DNA of 64,000 nt from Alphaproteobacteria bacterium 46_93_T64 (lineage in GTDB: Bacteria > Pseudomonadota > Alphaproteobacteria > Sneathiellales > Sneathiellaceae). Below, piece by piece: positions 38,215 to 46,981 of this stretch (positions are counted from its first letter, which is position 1; every line of letters starts with the position of its first letter). Below the pieces are notes generated by a model that worked only from the letters and a program-made list of their open reading frames with translations, had not been told where the DNA came from and searched no databases. The stretch covers positions 109,237 through 173,236 of the forward strand of contig MAAN01000021.1 in NCBI GenBank assembly GCA_002163135.1, written 5' to 3'. Both the position numbers and the translations under genes were made by a program.

Positions 38215-38508
38215 ATGACTGAAGATATAACTATCCGCCGCAAAAGATTACTTCACCGTTCCCGTTATACTGGAATGAAGGAAACTGATCTAATGCTTGG
38301 GCGATTTGCCAACAAATACATCAAAACTTTTACAGATGACGAGCTGGAAACGTACGAAAAGCTCTTAATGGCAGGAGATCCCAGCATTTATGCATGGGCT
38401 GTTGGACGTGAAGAAATTCCTGAAGAATACTCAACAACGGTAATGCTCAAGCTCAAAAATTTCGCAATCTACGAGCATGACCCTGCAAAAATAGAAGACC
38501 ATGACTGA
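38215..38508 (+). CDS. sdhE: FAD assembly factor SdhE (succinate dehydrogenase flavinylation)
   Basis: A 97-residue SdhE/SDHAF2-type protein that helps attach FAD covalently to the SdhA subunit. The helical bundle reads RRKRLLHRSRYTGMKETDLMLGRF; the family motif RGxxE appears here as TGMKE, with the arginine replaced by threonine but glycine and glutamate kept. The ATG at 38215 has GAAGG seven bases upstream; the frame opens earlier at 38155 without support. It overlaps mfd by eight bases, so both are co-translated, the usual alphaproteobacterial arrangement. Confidence 0.9.
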   Translation: MTEDITIRRKRLLHRSRYTGMKETDLMLGRFANKYIKTFTDDELETYEKLLMAGDPSIYAWAVGREEIPEEYSTTVMLKLKNFAIYEHDPAKIEDHD

Positions 38509-41500
38509 TACCCATGCTGCCAGCCTGATCAAAAGGCTGGCCACTGTTCAAAACAGTAATGCTTCCATGCTTATGGAGGCTGTTCCCGAGGGATATGATG
38601 CATATCTGATTGGAACCTATGTCGCTAAAGCCGAACATGACGTCTTATATGTTCTGCGCGAAGATCTTCGCATGGCTGCGACTGAAGCCGCTGTTGCCTT
38701 TTTTCACCCTGATTTGGAAATTGTAACAATACCAGCTTGGGACTGTCTGCCTTATGATCGTGTTTCACCTCACAGTGAAATCGTCGCGCATCGCATGACA
38801 AGTTTGGCACGGTTGACGGAACCATCCTCAAAGCCGAGATTGGTTCTGACAACTGTCAATGCCATGTTACAGCGCGTCCCAAGTCCCAATATGATCAAAG
38901 CCGCCAAGTTTGAAGCAAAAGTTGGTGACAAAATTGATTTGGCGGAACTCACCACGTTTTTGATTGCCAATGGCTTTACAAGAATTGGGACTGTTATGGA
39001 GCCCGGTGAATTTGCCATTCGAGGCGGTATTATTGATATTTTTCCACCAGCTCAGGAGCAACCCGTTCGACTGGATCTATTCGGAGAACAGATCGACGGC
39101 ATTCGAAAATTTGACCCGCTTTCTCAACGCTCCAGTGGCAAAATAAAATCCGTAAAGTTTACAGCGGCTACCGAATTTATGTTGGATGATGCATCCGTCA
39201 GCCGCTTTAGAAGCGGGTACCGCGAACAATTTGGAGCAGTTACTGGCGATGATCCATTGTATGAGGCCGTCAGTGAAAAGCGTAAACATGCCGGAATGGA
39301 GCATTGGTTGCCGCTTTTTCATGAAGATATGTCAGACATAGGTGACTTTGTTCCAGAATCTATAATCTTTACAGATCATTTGTTTGAAGAAAGTCTGGAT
39401 GCGCGCCTTGATACCGTTCTGGATTATTACGACAGCCGCAAAACTGCCGCGACGGGGAAAACTGTAGACTACTATCCATTGCCGCCGACGTCGCTTTACC
39501 TTGAAAAACAAGAATGGCAAGACATTATTGCCATGCGCACAACCTGCCATTTTTCACCGTTCAGAAGCGGCGCTGCCGGGGAACATATTCTAGATGCAGA
39601 GGGCCGGCAGGGAAGGGATTTCGCGCCAGAGCGTAAAAGTCAGGATGCCAATATATATGAGCATTTGAAAGACCATGTGCTCGATCAACTTGGTAAGAAA
39701 AGGAAAGTTATTCTTTCTCATTTCTCAGAAGGCTCTCGCGTTCGCAATGCCGGTGTCTTAGCCGATCATGGAATTGATACTGTTCAGTCTATTGAAACAT
39801 TTACTGATATGTCCACCGGCAAGGGGGCTAATTTACTTGCCCTCGCAGTTTTAGCGCTTGAAAAAGGTTTTGAAACTCCTGAATTTACCGTTATCGGTGA
39901 ACAAGATATTCTGGGAGACCGTCTGGCCCGCCCGAGAAGATCTGCTAGAAAAGATAAAAACTTTATTGCAGAAGCCTCTCAACTTGTTGCTGGCGATTAT
40001 GTTGTTCATGTTGAGCATGGAATTGCGCAATATGAAGGTTTAAAGACCATCGATATATCAAACGCGCCTCATGACTGCGTAAGTCTTTTATATGCAGGCG
40101 GTGATAAGATATATTTGCCAGTCGAAAATATCGAGATGTTGTCCCGCTACGGAGGGGCTGACAGCGCCGCAGTTCTTGATAAACTGGGAGGCTCAGGTTG
40201 GCAGGCACGAAAAGCTAAGCTGAAGAAAAAGGTCATGGAAATGGCCGACCAGCTTATAAAAATTGCTGCTGCTCGTATGCTCCGAAAAGGAGAAATACTG
40301 ACACCTCCCGTAGGCGCATATGCTGAATTCTGCGCTGGCTTTCCATTTGAAGAAACATCAGATCAATTGAACGCCATTGATGACACCTTGACGGATTTGG
40401 CATCTGGAAAGCCAATGGACCGGCTAATTTGCGGTGACGTTGGTTTTGGTAAAACTGAAGTGGCCCTTCGCGCGACCTTCGTCGCTGCCCTTAACGGAAA
40501 ACAGGTCGCGATTGTTACGCCAACAACTTTGCTTGCAAGACAGCATTATAAAACCTTCAGTCAACGGTTCGCTGGATTACCGGTAAATGTGGCGCAATTA
40601 TCCCGTATGGTAACGACAAAAGAAGCAAATGTTACAAAGGCTGGGCTTACAAGTGGTCATATTGATATTGTCATTGGCACGCACGCACTTTTGGGTAAAT
40701 CTGTTAATTTCAAAGACTTAGGGCTCGTTATTGTCGATGAAGAACAGCATTTTGGCGTCGCACACAAAGAACGCCTAAAAGAAATGCGGGCAGATCTTCA
40801 TGTTCTGACCCTGACGGCAACGCCGATACCACGAACCCTGCAAATGGCTATGACGGGCATTCGCGACCTCTCCATCATCGCGACACCGCCAGTTGACAGA
40901 CTGGCCATTAGAACATTTGTATTACCATTTGATCCCATCGTTATTCGCGAAGCACTCCTTCGGGAGCATTATCGCGGCGGACAGAGCTTTTTCGTATGCC
41001 CGCGTCTTAACGATCTGAAAGAAGTTGGAAATTACCTTACAAAACATGTTCCAGAAGTAAAATTCGTGATGGCCCATGGTCAGTTAGCAGCAAAAGAGCT
41101 GGATACCACCATGAATGCATTCTACGACGGGGCGTATGATGTGTTGGTGGCGACTAACATTGTGGAATCTGGTCTAGATATACCAACCGCTAATACGTTG
41201 ATAACTTACCGTGCGGACATGTTTGGTTTGGCACAACTATATCAAATACGCGGTCGGATTGGTCGGTCTAAAACTCGCGCTTACGCGTATCTTTCACTGC
41301 CACCGAGAAAAAGACCAACAGAAGCTGCTGAAAAGCGTCTTCGCGTTCTGCAATCACTCGATACGTTGGGCGCAGGTTTCACACTTGCCAGCCATGATCT
41401 TGATATCAGGGGAGCAGGGAACTTACTCGGGGATGAACAGTCAGGGCACGTTAAAGAAGTTGGCTTTGAGCTTTATCAGGAGATGCTGGAGGAGGCTGTC

Positions 41501-42004
41501 GCTAACGCACGCCAGACAGATTTCGAAGCCGGGGACGAGGCTGAAGACAAATGGTCACCGAGTATTAACATTGGTACCTCTGTTCTTATTCCAGAAAACT
41601 ATGTTGCTGACCTGTCACTCCGCATGGAACTGTATCGCCGGATTGCAGCGCAAGTCACAGCTGAAGAGATTAGCGACTTTACTGTCGAACTCGTCGATCG
41701 TTTCGGACCTCTTCCTGAAGAGGTTAAACATTTGATGGAAGTTATGACCATCAAACAATATTGTAAAACTGCCAATATTGCGAAAATTGATGCAGGTGTT
41801 AAAGGGGCTGTGCTTACGTTCCGCAACAACAGTTTTGATAATCCGGCCGGTTTGGTTGGTTTTATTTCCAAACAACCGGGATCAGCTAAACTGCGCGGAG
41901 ATCACAAGATGGTCTATACTCGTTCTTGGGCAGATCCAGAAGATCGATTGAGCGGTGTTTTGACATTGGCTAGAAACCTCGCAAAAATCGCAAGTGCTCC
42001 TTAA
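38501..42004 (+). CDS. mfd: Transcription-repair coupling factor Mfd
   Basis: An 1167-residue translocase that removes RNA polymerase stalled at DNA lesions and recruits UvrA. The N-terminal UvrB-like module (about 15-340; PAWDCLPYDRVSPH, GEFAIRGGIIDIFP) is followed by the RNA polymerase-interaction domain (about 475-545; VHVEHGIAQYEGL) and the SF2 motor (GDVGFGKTEVALRA, DEEQHFGV, TATPIPRTLQM, QIRGRIGRS). The TRG motif region and C-terminal domain are present. Length equals other alphaproteobacterial Mfd. Its ATG overlaps the sdhE stop. Confidence 0.98.
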   Translation: MTDTHAASLIKRLATVQNSNASMLMEAVPEGYDAYLIGTYVAKAEHDVLYVLREDLRMAATEAAVAFFHPDLEIVTIPAWDCLPYDRVSPHSEIVAHRMTSLARLTEPSSKPRLVLTTVNAMLQRVPSPNMIKAAKFEAKVGDKIDLAELTTFLIANGFTRIGTVMEPGEFAIRGGIIDIFPPAQEQPVRLDLFGEQIDGIRKFDPLSQRSSGKIKSVKFTAATEFMLDDASVSRFRSGYREQFGAVTGDDPLYEAVSEKRKHAGMEHWLPLFHEDMSDIGDFVPESIIFTDHLFEESLDARLDTVLDYYDSRKTAATGKTVDYYPLPPTSLYLEKQEWQDIIAMRTTCHFSPFRSGAAGEHILDAEGRQGRDFAPERKSQDANIYEHLKDHVLDQLGKKRKVILSHFSEGSRVRNAGVLADHGIDTVQSIETFTDMSTGKGANLLALAVLALEKGFETPEFTVIGEQDILGDRLARPRRSARKDKNFIAEASQLVAGDYVVHVEHGIAQYEGLKTIDISNAPHDCVSLLYAGGDKIYLPVENIEMLSRYGGADSAAVLDKLGGSGWQARKAKLKKKVMEMADQLIKIAAARMLRKGEILTPPVGAYAEFCAGFPFEETSDQLNAIDDTLTDLASGKPMDRLICGDVGFGKTEVALRATFVAALNGKQVAIVTPTTLLARQHYKTFSQRFAGLPVNVAQLSRMVTTKEANVTKAGLTSGHIDIVIGTHALLGKSVNFKDLGLVIVDEEQHFGVAHKERLKEMRADLHVLTLTATPIPRTLQMAMTGIRDLSIIATPPVDRLAIRTFVLPFDPIVIREALLREHYRGGQSFFVCPRLNDLKEVGNYLTKHVPEVKFVMAHGQLAAKELDTTMNAFYDGAYDVLVATNIVESGLDIPTANTLITYRADMFGLAQLYQIRGRIGRSKTRAYAYLSLPPRKRPTEAAEKRLRVLQSLDTLGAGFTLASHDLDIRGAGNLLGDEQSGHVKEVGFELYQEMLEEAVANARQTDFEAGDEAEDKWSPSINIGTSVLIPENYVADLSLRMELYRRIAAQVTAEEISDFTVELVDRFGPLPEEVKHLMEVMTIKQYCKTANIAKIDAGVKGAVLTFRNNSFDNPAGLVGFISKQPGSAKLRGDHKMVYTRSWADPEDRLSGVLTLARNLAKIASAP

Positions 42005-42016
42005 AGGATTTAAGTA

Positions 42017-43567
42017 ATGAAAAAACCGGCACTCTCTTCGCTAAACGGCAAAAAATTTGATGTTGTTGTGATTGGTGCCGGAATTAATGGATGTGCCGCA
42101 GCGCAACAATTGGCTGCCCAAGGTTTTAGCACACTCATCATAGATAAAGGTGATTTTGCTGAAGGAGCGACTAGTAAGTCGAGCCGGTTACTACACTGTG
42201 GTTTGCGACATCTAACGCCGGGTAAAAGTCTTTGGGAATTTGTTACAAATCCGGTGTATCTTGCAACCGCTCTAATTAATACCAAAGCTTCAATGGTTGC
42301 GAGAAAAGACATTTCCGAAACCATGCCGGAACTGACTCATTTAACGAAATTCTGTTTTCCAATTTATGAAGAAGATCCGTTTTCCCCAATCCTGGTTGAT
42401 GCCGCTTTTTCACTCTTAAAAATACTAGGTCCAAAAGATCCACCGCTTGAATATAAAAGATATAAAGCGGATGAAATGGCAGAAGTCCCATTTTCAAGTT
42501 ATTTGCGTGATCCCGATAAAATTAAGGGAATGGCCGTCTTTAACGAATTTTTGTTTGATTGGCCGGAGCGAATTGCGATCGACACGTTGTTAGATGCAAC
42601 GCGTATGGGGGCAACAGCACGTAACTATACGACGTTTAAAACACTGGAAGAAAAGCCGGATAACACTTGGGATGTTTTCTTACAGAATGCATTGAACCCT
42701 GAAGATCAAATAACCGTAAACGCACGCCTTGTTCTGAACGTAGCAGGTGCGTGGAGTGATCAAGTGGCAGAGGATCTAAACCTCGATGCCTCTCAGAAGG
42801 TACTCAAACTAAAAGGGGCCCACATCGTTCTCCAACTGCCACCGGAGTTCTCTGACTGGGGTATGCTTGCCATGAACAGGGCAAAGGAGCCGCTTTACTG
42901 TGTCCCTAATCGCGGCCTTCACCTTGTCGGTCTAAACCGTGTCCCATATGAGCAAGACGCCAGTGGTGTTGTTGCTGAAGAAGATGAAGTTGATTGGCTT
43001 TTGGGAGAGATAAATTACCTGATGCCAAAACTCAATGTAACACGGGCGGATGTAAAATATACGATGGCCGGCTTACAGCCCATTACATTTGATCCAAAAG
43101 AGCCACATGGTAGCCGAGCCATAAAAATACATGACCTTGAAAAAGAAGGTTTAAAAAACGTCCTGACTTTAACAGGCGGTCCAATTATGACCCATCGGCA
43201 AGTTGGAAAAGACTTGGCAAATGCAGTCGGTAAACGTTTGTCTCCCTCGCAACCGCCTCAAAAACTGTCTTCTGAGGTATCGGAGACAACCAAAAAGTTG
43301 AACGATACACGTGGCCAAAATAGAAGCATTCAATATTCAAAAGAGATATTGCAGAAAATAGCAATAGAAGAGCAACCCGCTAATCTCGCTGACGTTCTGT
43401 TCAGGCGAACAGGTATTGCTTGGAATAAAGGGCAGGGACGCGAGATTGTAGAAGAAATAGCGGAAATTCTGGCAGGGCCACTCAATTGGGATGAGGGCCG
43501 CACCAAAAATGAAATTCAAAACTACCTAACTCATTTAGATAATGAATTTTCAAACCATACCGATTAA
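42017..43567 (+). CDS. GlpD-like FAD-dependent glycerol-3-phosphate dehydrogenase
   Basis: A 516-residue flavoprotein of the GlpD/GlpA family, which oxidises sn-glycerol-3-phosphate to dihydroxyacetone phosphate and feeds electrons to quinone at the inner membrane. The FAD motif is VVIGAGINGCAAAQ, GATSKSSRLLHCGLRHL is the family's second motif, and a C-terminal alpha-helical region closes the protein. Length matches E. coli GlpD (501). It starts 12 bases after mfd, though no functional link is obvious, and no glp genes are nearby; a related hydroxyacid substrate is possible. Confidence 0.87.
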   Translation: MKKPALSSLNGKKFDVVVIGAGINGCAAAQQLAAQGFSTLIIDKGDFAEGATSKSSRLLHCGLRHLTPGKSLWEFVTNPVYLATALINTKASMVARKDISETMPELTHLTKFCFPIYEEDPFSPILVDAAFSLLKILGPKDPPLEYKRYKADEMAEVPFSSYLRDPDKIKGMAVFNEFLFDWPERIAIDTLLDATRMGATARNYTTFKTLEEKPDNTWDVFLQNALNPEDQITVNARLVLNVAGAWSDQVAEDLNLDASQKVLKLKGAHIVLQLPPEFSDWGMLAMNRAKEPLYCVPNRGLHLVGLNRVPYEQDASGVVAEEDEVDWLLGEINYLMPKLNVTRADVKYTMAGLQPITFDPKEPHGSRAIKIHDLEKEGLKNVLTLTGGPIMTHRQVGKDLANAVGKRLSPSQPPQKLSSEVSETTKKLNDTRGQNRSIQYSKEILQKIAIEEQPANLADVLFRRTGIAWNKGQGREIVEEIAEILAGPLNWDEGRTKNEIQNYLTHLDNEFSNHTD

Positions 43568-43579
43568 TTTAGGAGAGGA

Positions 43580-44230
43580 CTAAATGGCTGCAGGATCTTG
43601 AGTGAGTTCAGCTTCTATCTTGTCAAACACTTGAAGAAATGCACTGCTATCCTGAGCACCGGATAATGCGTATTTATTATCCAGAATGAAAAATGGTACA
43701 CCTGATACCCCCATTTCTCGTGCTTGCTGATCTTCCTTAGAAACCAATTCCATATCTCGATCAGATGCTAGTAATTCTCTGACAAGTTCCCCGTCCATTC
43801 CGGCTTCATCTGCAGCCGACACCAAGACTTCAACGTCACCTAGATCTTCACCGTCCATAAAAAACTTGCGGAACAAAATTTCTACAACTTCATTCTGAAG
43901 GCCCGCGCCATCTGCCCAACGAATAACACGATGAGAATTCAAAGTATTAGGAGCACGTTTAATTTCAGAAAATGCAAAATCTAAACCAACAGCACTGCCA
44001 GCATTTGCAACGTTCTGGTAAAGTTCTTTGGCGCGTTCAGCACTTCCAAATTTTTTGGCTGTAAATTCCTTCCGATCAGCACCTTCTAGAGGCATGTCGG
44101 GGTGAAGTTGGAAAGGATGCCATGTAATTTCAACGTCCAAATCCGGACGTTGTTTCAAGGCTTCTTCCAATTTGCGTTTACCGATGAGGCACCACGGGCA
44201 AACGGTATCTGAGACAATATCTATTTTCAT
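43580..44230 (-). CDS. DsbA family oxidoreductase, FrnE-like
   Basis: A 216-residue thioredoxin-fold protein without signal peptide. The active site is CPWC (SDTVCPWCLIGKRKLEEA), with an all-helical insertion and the cis-proline in VSGVPFFIL. It belongs to the FrnE/2-hydroxychromene-2-carboxylate isomerase-like branch, cytosolic dithiol proteins linked to oxidative stress; the exact substrate is unknown. Stands alone, convergent with the GlpD-like gene (12 bases between stops). Confidence 0.92.
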   Translation of the reverse strand: MKIDIVSDTVCPWCLIGKRKLEEALKQRPDLDVEITWHPFQLHPDMPLEGADRKEFTAKKFGSAERAKELYQNVANAGSAVGLDFAFSEIKRAPNTLNSHRVIRWADGAGLQNEVVEILFRKFFMDGEDLGDVEVLVSAADEAGMDGELVRELLASDRDMELVSKEDQQAREMGVSGVPFFILDNKYALSGAQDSSAFLQVFDKIEAELTQDPAAI

Positions 44231-44301
44231 ACGATTAACATAGGAAAGGTCAGAACTGCTTACAAGGATTATTTGGAATGCTTATTCCAATTATGTTGTT
44301 T

Positions 44302-45600
44302 CTAGTTGGAAAAACCGCGTTTACTTCCCCGGATCACAATATCATCAAAACTATCGCCAGAGGCCATTTCGTCCAACCCCATGTTAATAATCGCTGTAAC
44401 TGGTTTTGCTATTGCGGCAATTGCAAATTCCGTGTTTCGCGTTACGCCATAAACCCTTTTCAACGCGATAAAGGCTTCTTCCTTACAGGTACTTGGCAGT
44501 GCAACTACGAATTGATTTCCCTTGTAACGACCGCAAAAATCTTCACCTCGAACCATGTAGGATATTATCGTGCCGATTTGCCTTAGGACTTGATCTCCAG
44601 CTGGATATCCATATTCACTGTTTATTTCTTCCATATTATTAACGGTGATACTGGCAATGCTGAGATGCTTTCCTTGTTCTTGATGATCATCAATCAATTT
44701 GGCCATATGGGCCTGAACAAATCCAAAAGAATAAAGACTGGTCAAACCATCGGTTACAGGCAAAGGTTTGGATTCTTTGAATAGCTTTTGGAGTGAGAAC
44801 CGGTATTCCGACTGTTGTATGTGCAAAGATGTCCGCGTATACAAATTTGTCATCTCGGTTGGGTGCATAATGATATCTGATGCCCCGTGAATATAGGCAG
44901 CCTCCCGGTTGCTTTCATTTTCGAGAACGAAAAGAACCGGCATGTTAAACAATCTACTATCAGTCCTAAGATCAGTACATAGTCTAAAGTGAACATCGCC
45001 TTGTCCGGCACCAAGCATGAGAACGGCATCGAAAGAGCCGCTGCGAAGTTCATCAACGGCATTATCCGCAACCCGACAAACATCAACTTTACACCTACGT
45101 TCTAGCTGAAGCAGAATGTCCCCTAATATTTCGCTATGGCTGCCGACCAACAATATATTCTTTTTCTCTTCACTTGTTGGAATCTGACTTAAATCTTTTT
45201 CTGTAAAACCATAAAGTGAAATTGTCGCCGAACGCCTGGCTAACTCTTGCTTCATAATCTGCAGACGAATAAGCGATTGAATTCTACGCTTTATTTCTAA
45301 ATCACAGAAATTTTCAGGAACAGATTGAATTTCTGAAGGATTCGGATTATCCCCTACCACCAAAATTGGGAGATTTTTATCGCTCAAAATATCAAGACTA
45401 TTGTTCTTTTCATCAAATCCACCAGAAGGAGCAATCACAATCGCCAGATCAAACATTGCATTTGCTTCTAGTATTGACTGGAATTCATCATAGGTACTTG
45501 ATGTTAGCGCATAACCGCTGCCGTTCAGGCTATCAGTTACTTTCGCAGTAGAACCATCGGATAGGACTAAGATATTTGCAGATACAGGCATGATGTCCAT
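44302..45600 (-). CDS. Degenerate PleD/PopA-like protein (pseudo-REC, pseudo-REC, GGDEF remnant)
   Basis: A 432-residue protein with PleD layout: receiver-like domain (about 5-120), second receiver-like domain (about 150-265) and a GGDEF-like domain (about 280-430, entering with PVTDGLTSLYS). Both receivers lack the phospho-acceptor aspartate (FDLAIVIAPSGG; FDAVLMLGAGQ) and the acidic pair. The cyclase signature is KGNQF instead of GG[DE]EF, so catalysis is unlikely. However the inhibitory-site motif RxxD is kept as RGED five residues before it, which would allow c-di-GMP binding, as in Caulobacter PopA. Start 45600 is likely; 45591 is an alternative. The frame continues upstream to 45969 but would overlap the next gene. 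Confidence 0.8.
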   Translation of the reverse strand: MDIMPVSANILVLSDGSTAKVTDSLNGSGYALTSSTYDEFQSILEANAMFDLAIVIAPSGGFDEKNNSLDILSDKNLPILVVGDNPNPSEIQSVPENFCDLEIKRRIQSLIRLQIMKQELARRSATISLYGFTEKDLSQIPTSEEKKNILLVGSHSEILGDILLQLERRCKVDVCRVADNAVDELRSGSFDAVLMLGAGQGDVHFRLCTDLRTDSRLFNMPVLFVLENESNREAAYIHGASDIIMHPTEMTNLYTRTSLHIQQSEYRFSLQKLFKESKPLPVTDGLTSLYSFGFVQAHMAKLIDDHQEQGKHLSIASITVNNMEEINSEYGYPAGDQVLRQIGTIISYMVRGEDFCGRYKGNQFVVALPSTCKEEAFIALKRVYGVTRNTEFAIAAIAKPVTAIINMGLDEMASGDSFDDIVIRGSKRGFSN

Positions 45601-45751
45601 TTCAAATAAGAATTTTTGTATTTTGAGCAGATAAGTCTTAAAATAGTACTCTTGAGAAAAAAATATAGAAATGTTTTTGAATATCAAACATTTCTCGGTA
45701 TTTGTGTAAATTACTAACAAATAAAAAAAGAAACCAGACTGGAGATTTATT

Positions 45752-46519
45752 GTGACAACCCCCACGTTTCTAGACGGAAAACATGCCCTTATTACTGGAG
45801 CCTCTTCTGGCCTCGGCTGGCAATTTGCTTTAACTCTTGCACGTGCTGGCGCTAAAGTCTCCATCGCAGCACGCAGTACTGATAAACTTGAAGCCCTTGC
45901 AAAAGAAATAGAAGGATTTGATGGGCGTGCGGTTCCTGTTCGTATGGACGTTACTGATATAAAAAGCATTCAAGACGGAGTGGCCGCCGCTGAGACTGAA
46001 CTAGGTCCTGTAAATATCCTTGTCAATAATTCTGGTGTTAGCGCGTTAAGCCCATCCCATAAGATCTCTGAAGAAGATTTTGACTTGGTCATGGACACAA
46101 ATGCCAAGGGTGCCTTTTTCGTAGCGCAAGCAGTTGCTCAAAGCATGATCAAACACGGTAATGGCGGAAAAATTATTAATATCGCCTCTGTGGCCGCCAA
46201 TCGCGTGTTAAAACAAAATATTGCCTACTGCATGTCAAAAGCCGCTGTGAAACACATGACCGCAGCCCTTGCCGATGAGTGGGGACGTTATAAAATTCAT
46301 GTGAACGGTATTAACCCCGGCTATATTGTCACTGGTATTAATCGTGATTATTGGGAAACTGATTTGGGTAAACGATTAATTGCTAGTTTGCCTGGGCGCC
46401 GGGTTGGTCAGCCAGAACATCTGGATGGCACTTTGTTATTATTAGCAGGTCCAGGATCTGATTTCATGACAGGAAGTATGATTGAAGTTGACGATGGATT
46501 AACCGCGCACGGTTTCTAG
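45752..46519 (+). CDS. Short-chain dehydrogenase/reductase
   Basis: A 255-residue classical SDR. Cofactor motif GASSGLGWQFA, then NNSG, catalytic serine in NIASVAANRV and YCMSK with the catalytic tyrosine and lysine. AARSTDK after strand two (an arginine) favours NADP(H). The GTG start has TGGAG eight bases before. It opens a block of oxidoreductases (46.9-50.4 kb) but lies on its own transcript. Substrate unknown. Confidence 0.9.
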   Translation: MTTPTFLDGKHALITGASSGLGWQFALTLARAGAKVSIAARSTDKLEALAKEIEGFDGRAVPVRMDVTDIKSIQDGVAAAETELGPVNILVNNSGVSALSPSHKISEEDFDLVMDTNAKGAFFVAQAVAQSMIKHGNGGKIINIASVAANRVLKQNIAYCMSKAAVKHMTAALADEWGRYKIHVNGINPGYIVTGINRDYWETDLGKRLIASLPGRRVGQPEHLDGTLLLLAGPGSDFMTGSMIEVDDGLTAHGF

Positions 46520-46572
46520 TCTTTGAATTTTACTGGGATATTATATTGGAAGCGGGCTTTAGTTTGTAGGTG

Positions 46573-46797
46573 TTAGTTCGCTTCTAATTGTGAAGGTCTT
46601 AGGTTTAAGGCGACAACAGCGGTTTTTGCGGCGTCATCTTCCATACCACTCATAGCTGCAAGCAACATAGCAGCCCCCGTAACACCTTCTTTGTGAGCGA
46701 CCAGTTTGCTATGACCGGCTTCCATAGCTTCCCCTACGGTTTCCAAATAGCATTCTTCGACCATTTCCATGAGTGACGCATCTAATTCACCAGACAT
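46573..46797 (-). CDS. Small conserved-looking hypothetical protein
   Basis: A 74-residue acidic, helical protein not recognised. It has features of a genuine gene: regular composition, alanine/methionine-rich helices (GAAMLLAAMSGMEDDAAKTAVVALNL) and histidine-containing middle (EAGHSKLVAHKEG). The ATG at 46797 has GTGGGAT about 11 bases upstream; an in-frame ATG at 46815 adds six residues. No signal peptide or membrane segment. It diverges from the FAD hydroxylase gene and may share a regulatory region with it. Confidence 0.55.
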   Translation of the reverse strand: MSGELDASLMEMVEECYLETVGEAMEAGHSKLVAHKEGVTGAAMLLAAMSGMEDDAAKTAVVALNLRPSQLEAN

Positions 46798-46853
46798 ATG
46801 TTTTATATCCCACATAAAAATCTACACGTTAGGTTTAGTACCATAGTGTGAAT

Positions 46854-46876
46854 AATTTATATATTTTGTATAAATT
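46854..46876. promoter_or_regulatory. AT-rich inverted repeat, possible operator
   Basis: AATTTATA (46854-46861) and TATAAATT (46869-46876) with a 7-base spacer, in the 184-bp region between the divergent small gene and the FAD hydroxylase gene. An 8-bp palindrome CCGATCGG lies nearby at 46911-46918. Low specificity because of base composition. Confidence 0.35.
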
Positions 46877-46981
46877 CAACTTTTTTAATTAGTACACCTA
46901 CATAAATTGCCCGATCGGTTGTATATATACTAATATTTGAGATATAGTTTCATATTAAACTAAATTGTGGGAGGAAGCAGT

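Noticed and set aside
45601..45969. 123-residue N-terminal extension of the PleD-like protein
   Set aside because: It overlaps the divergent SDR gene and its residues are not domain-like.
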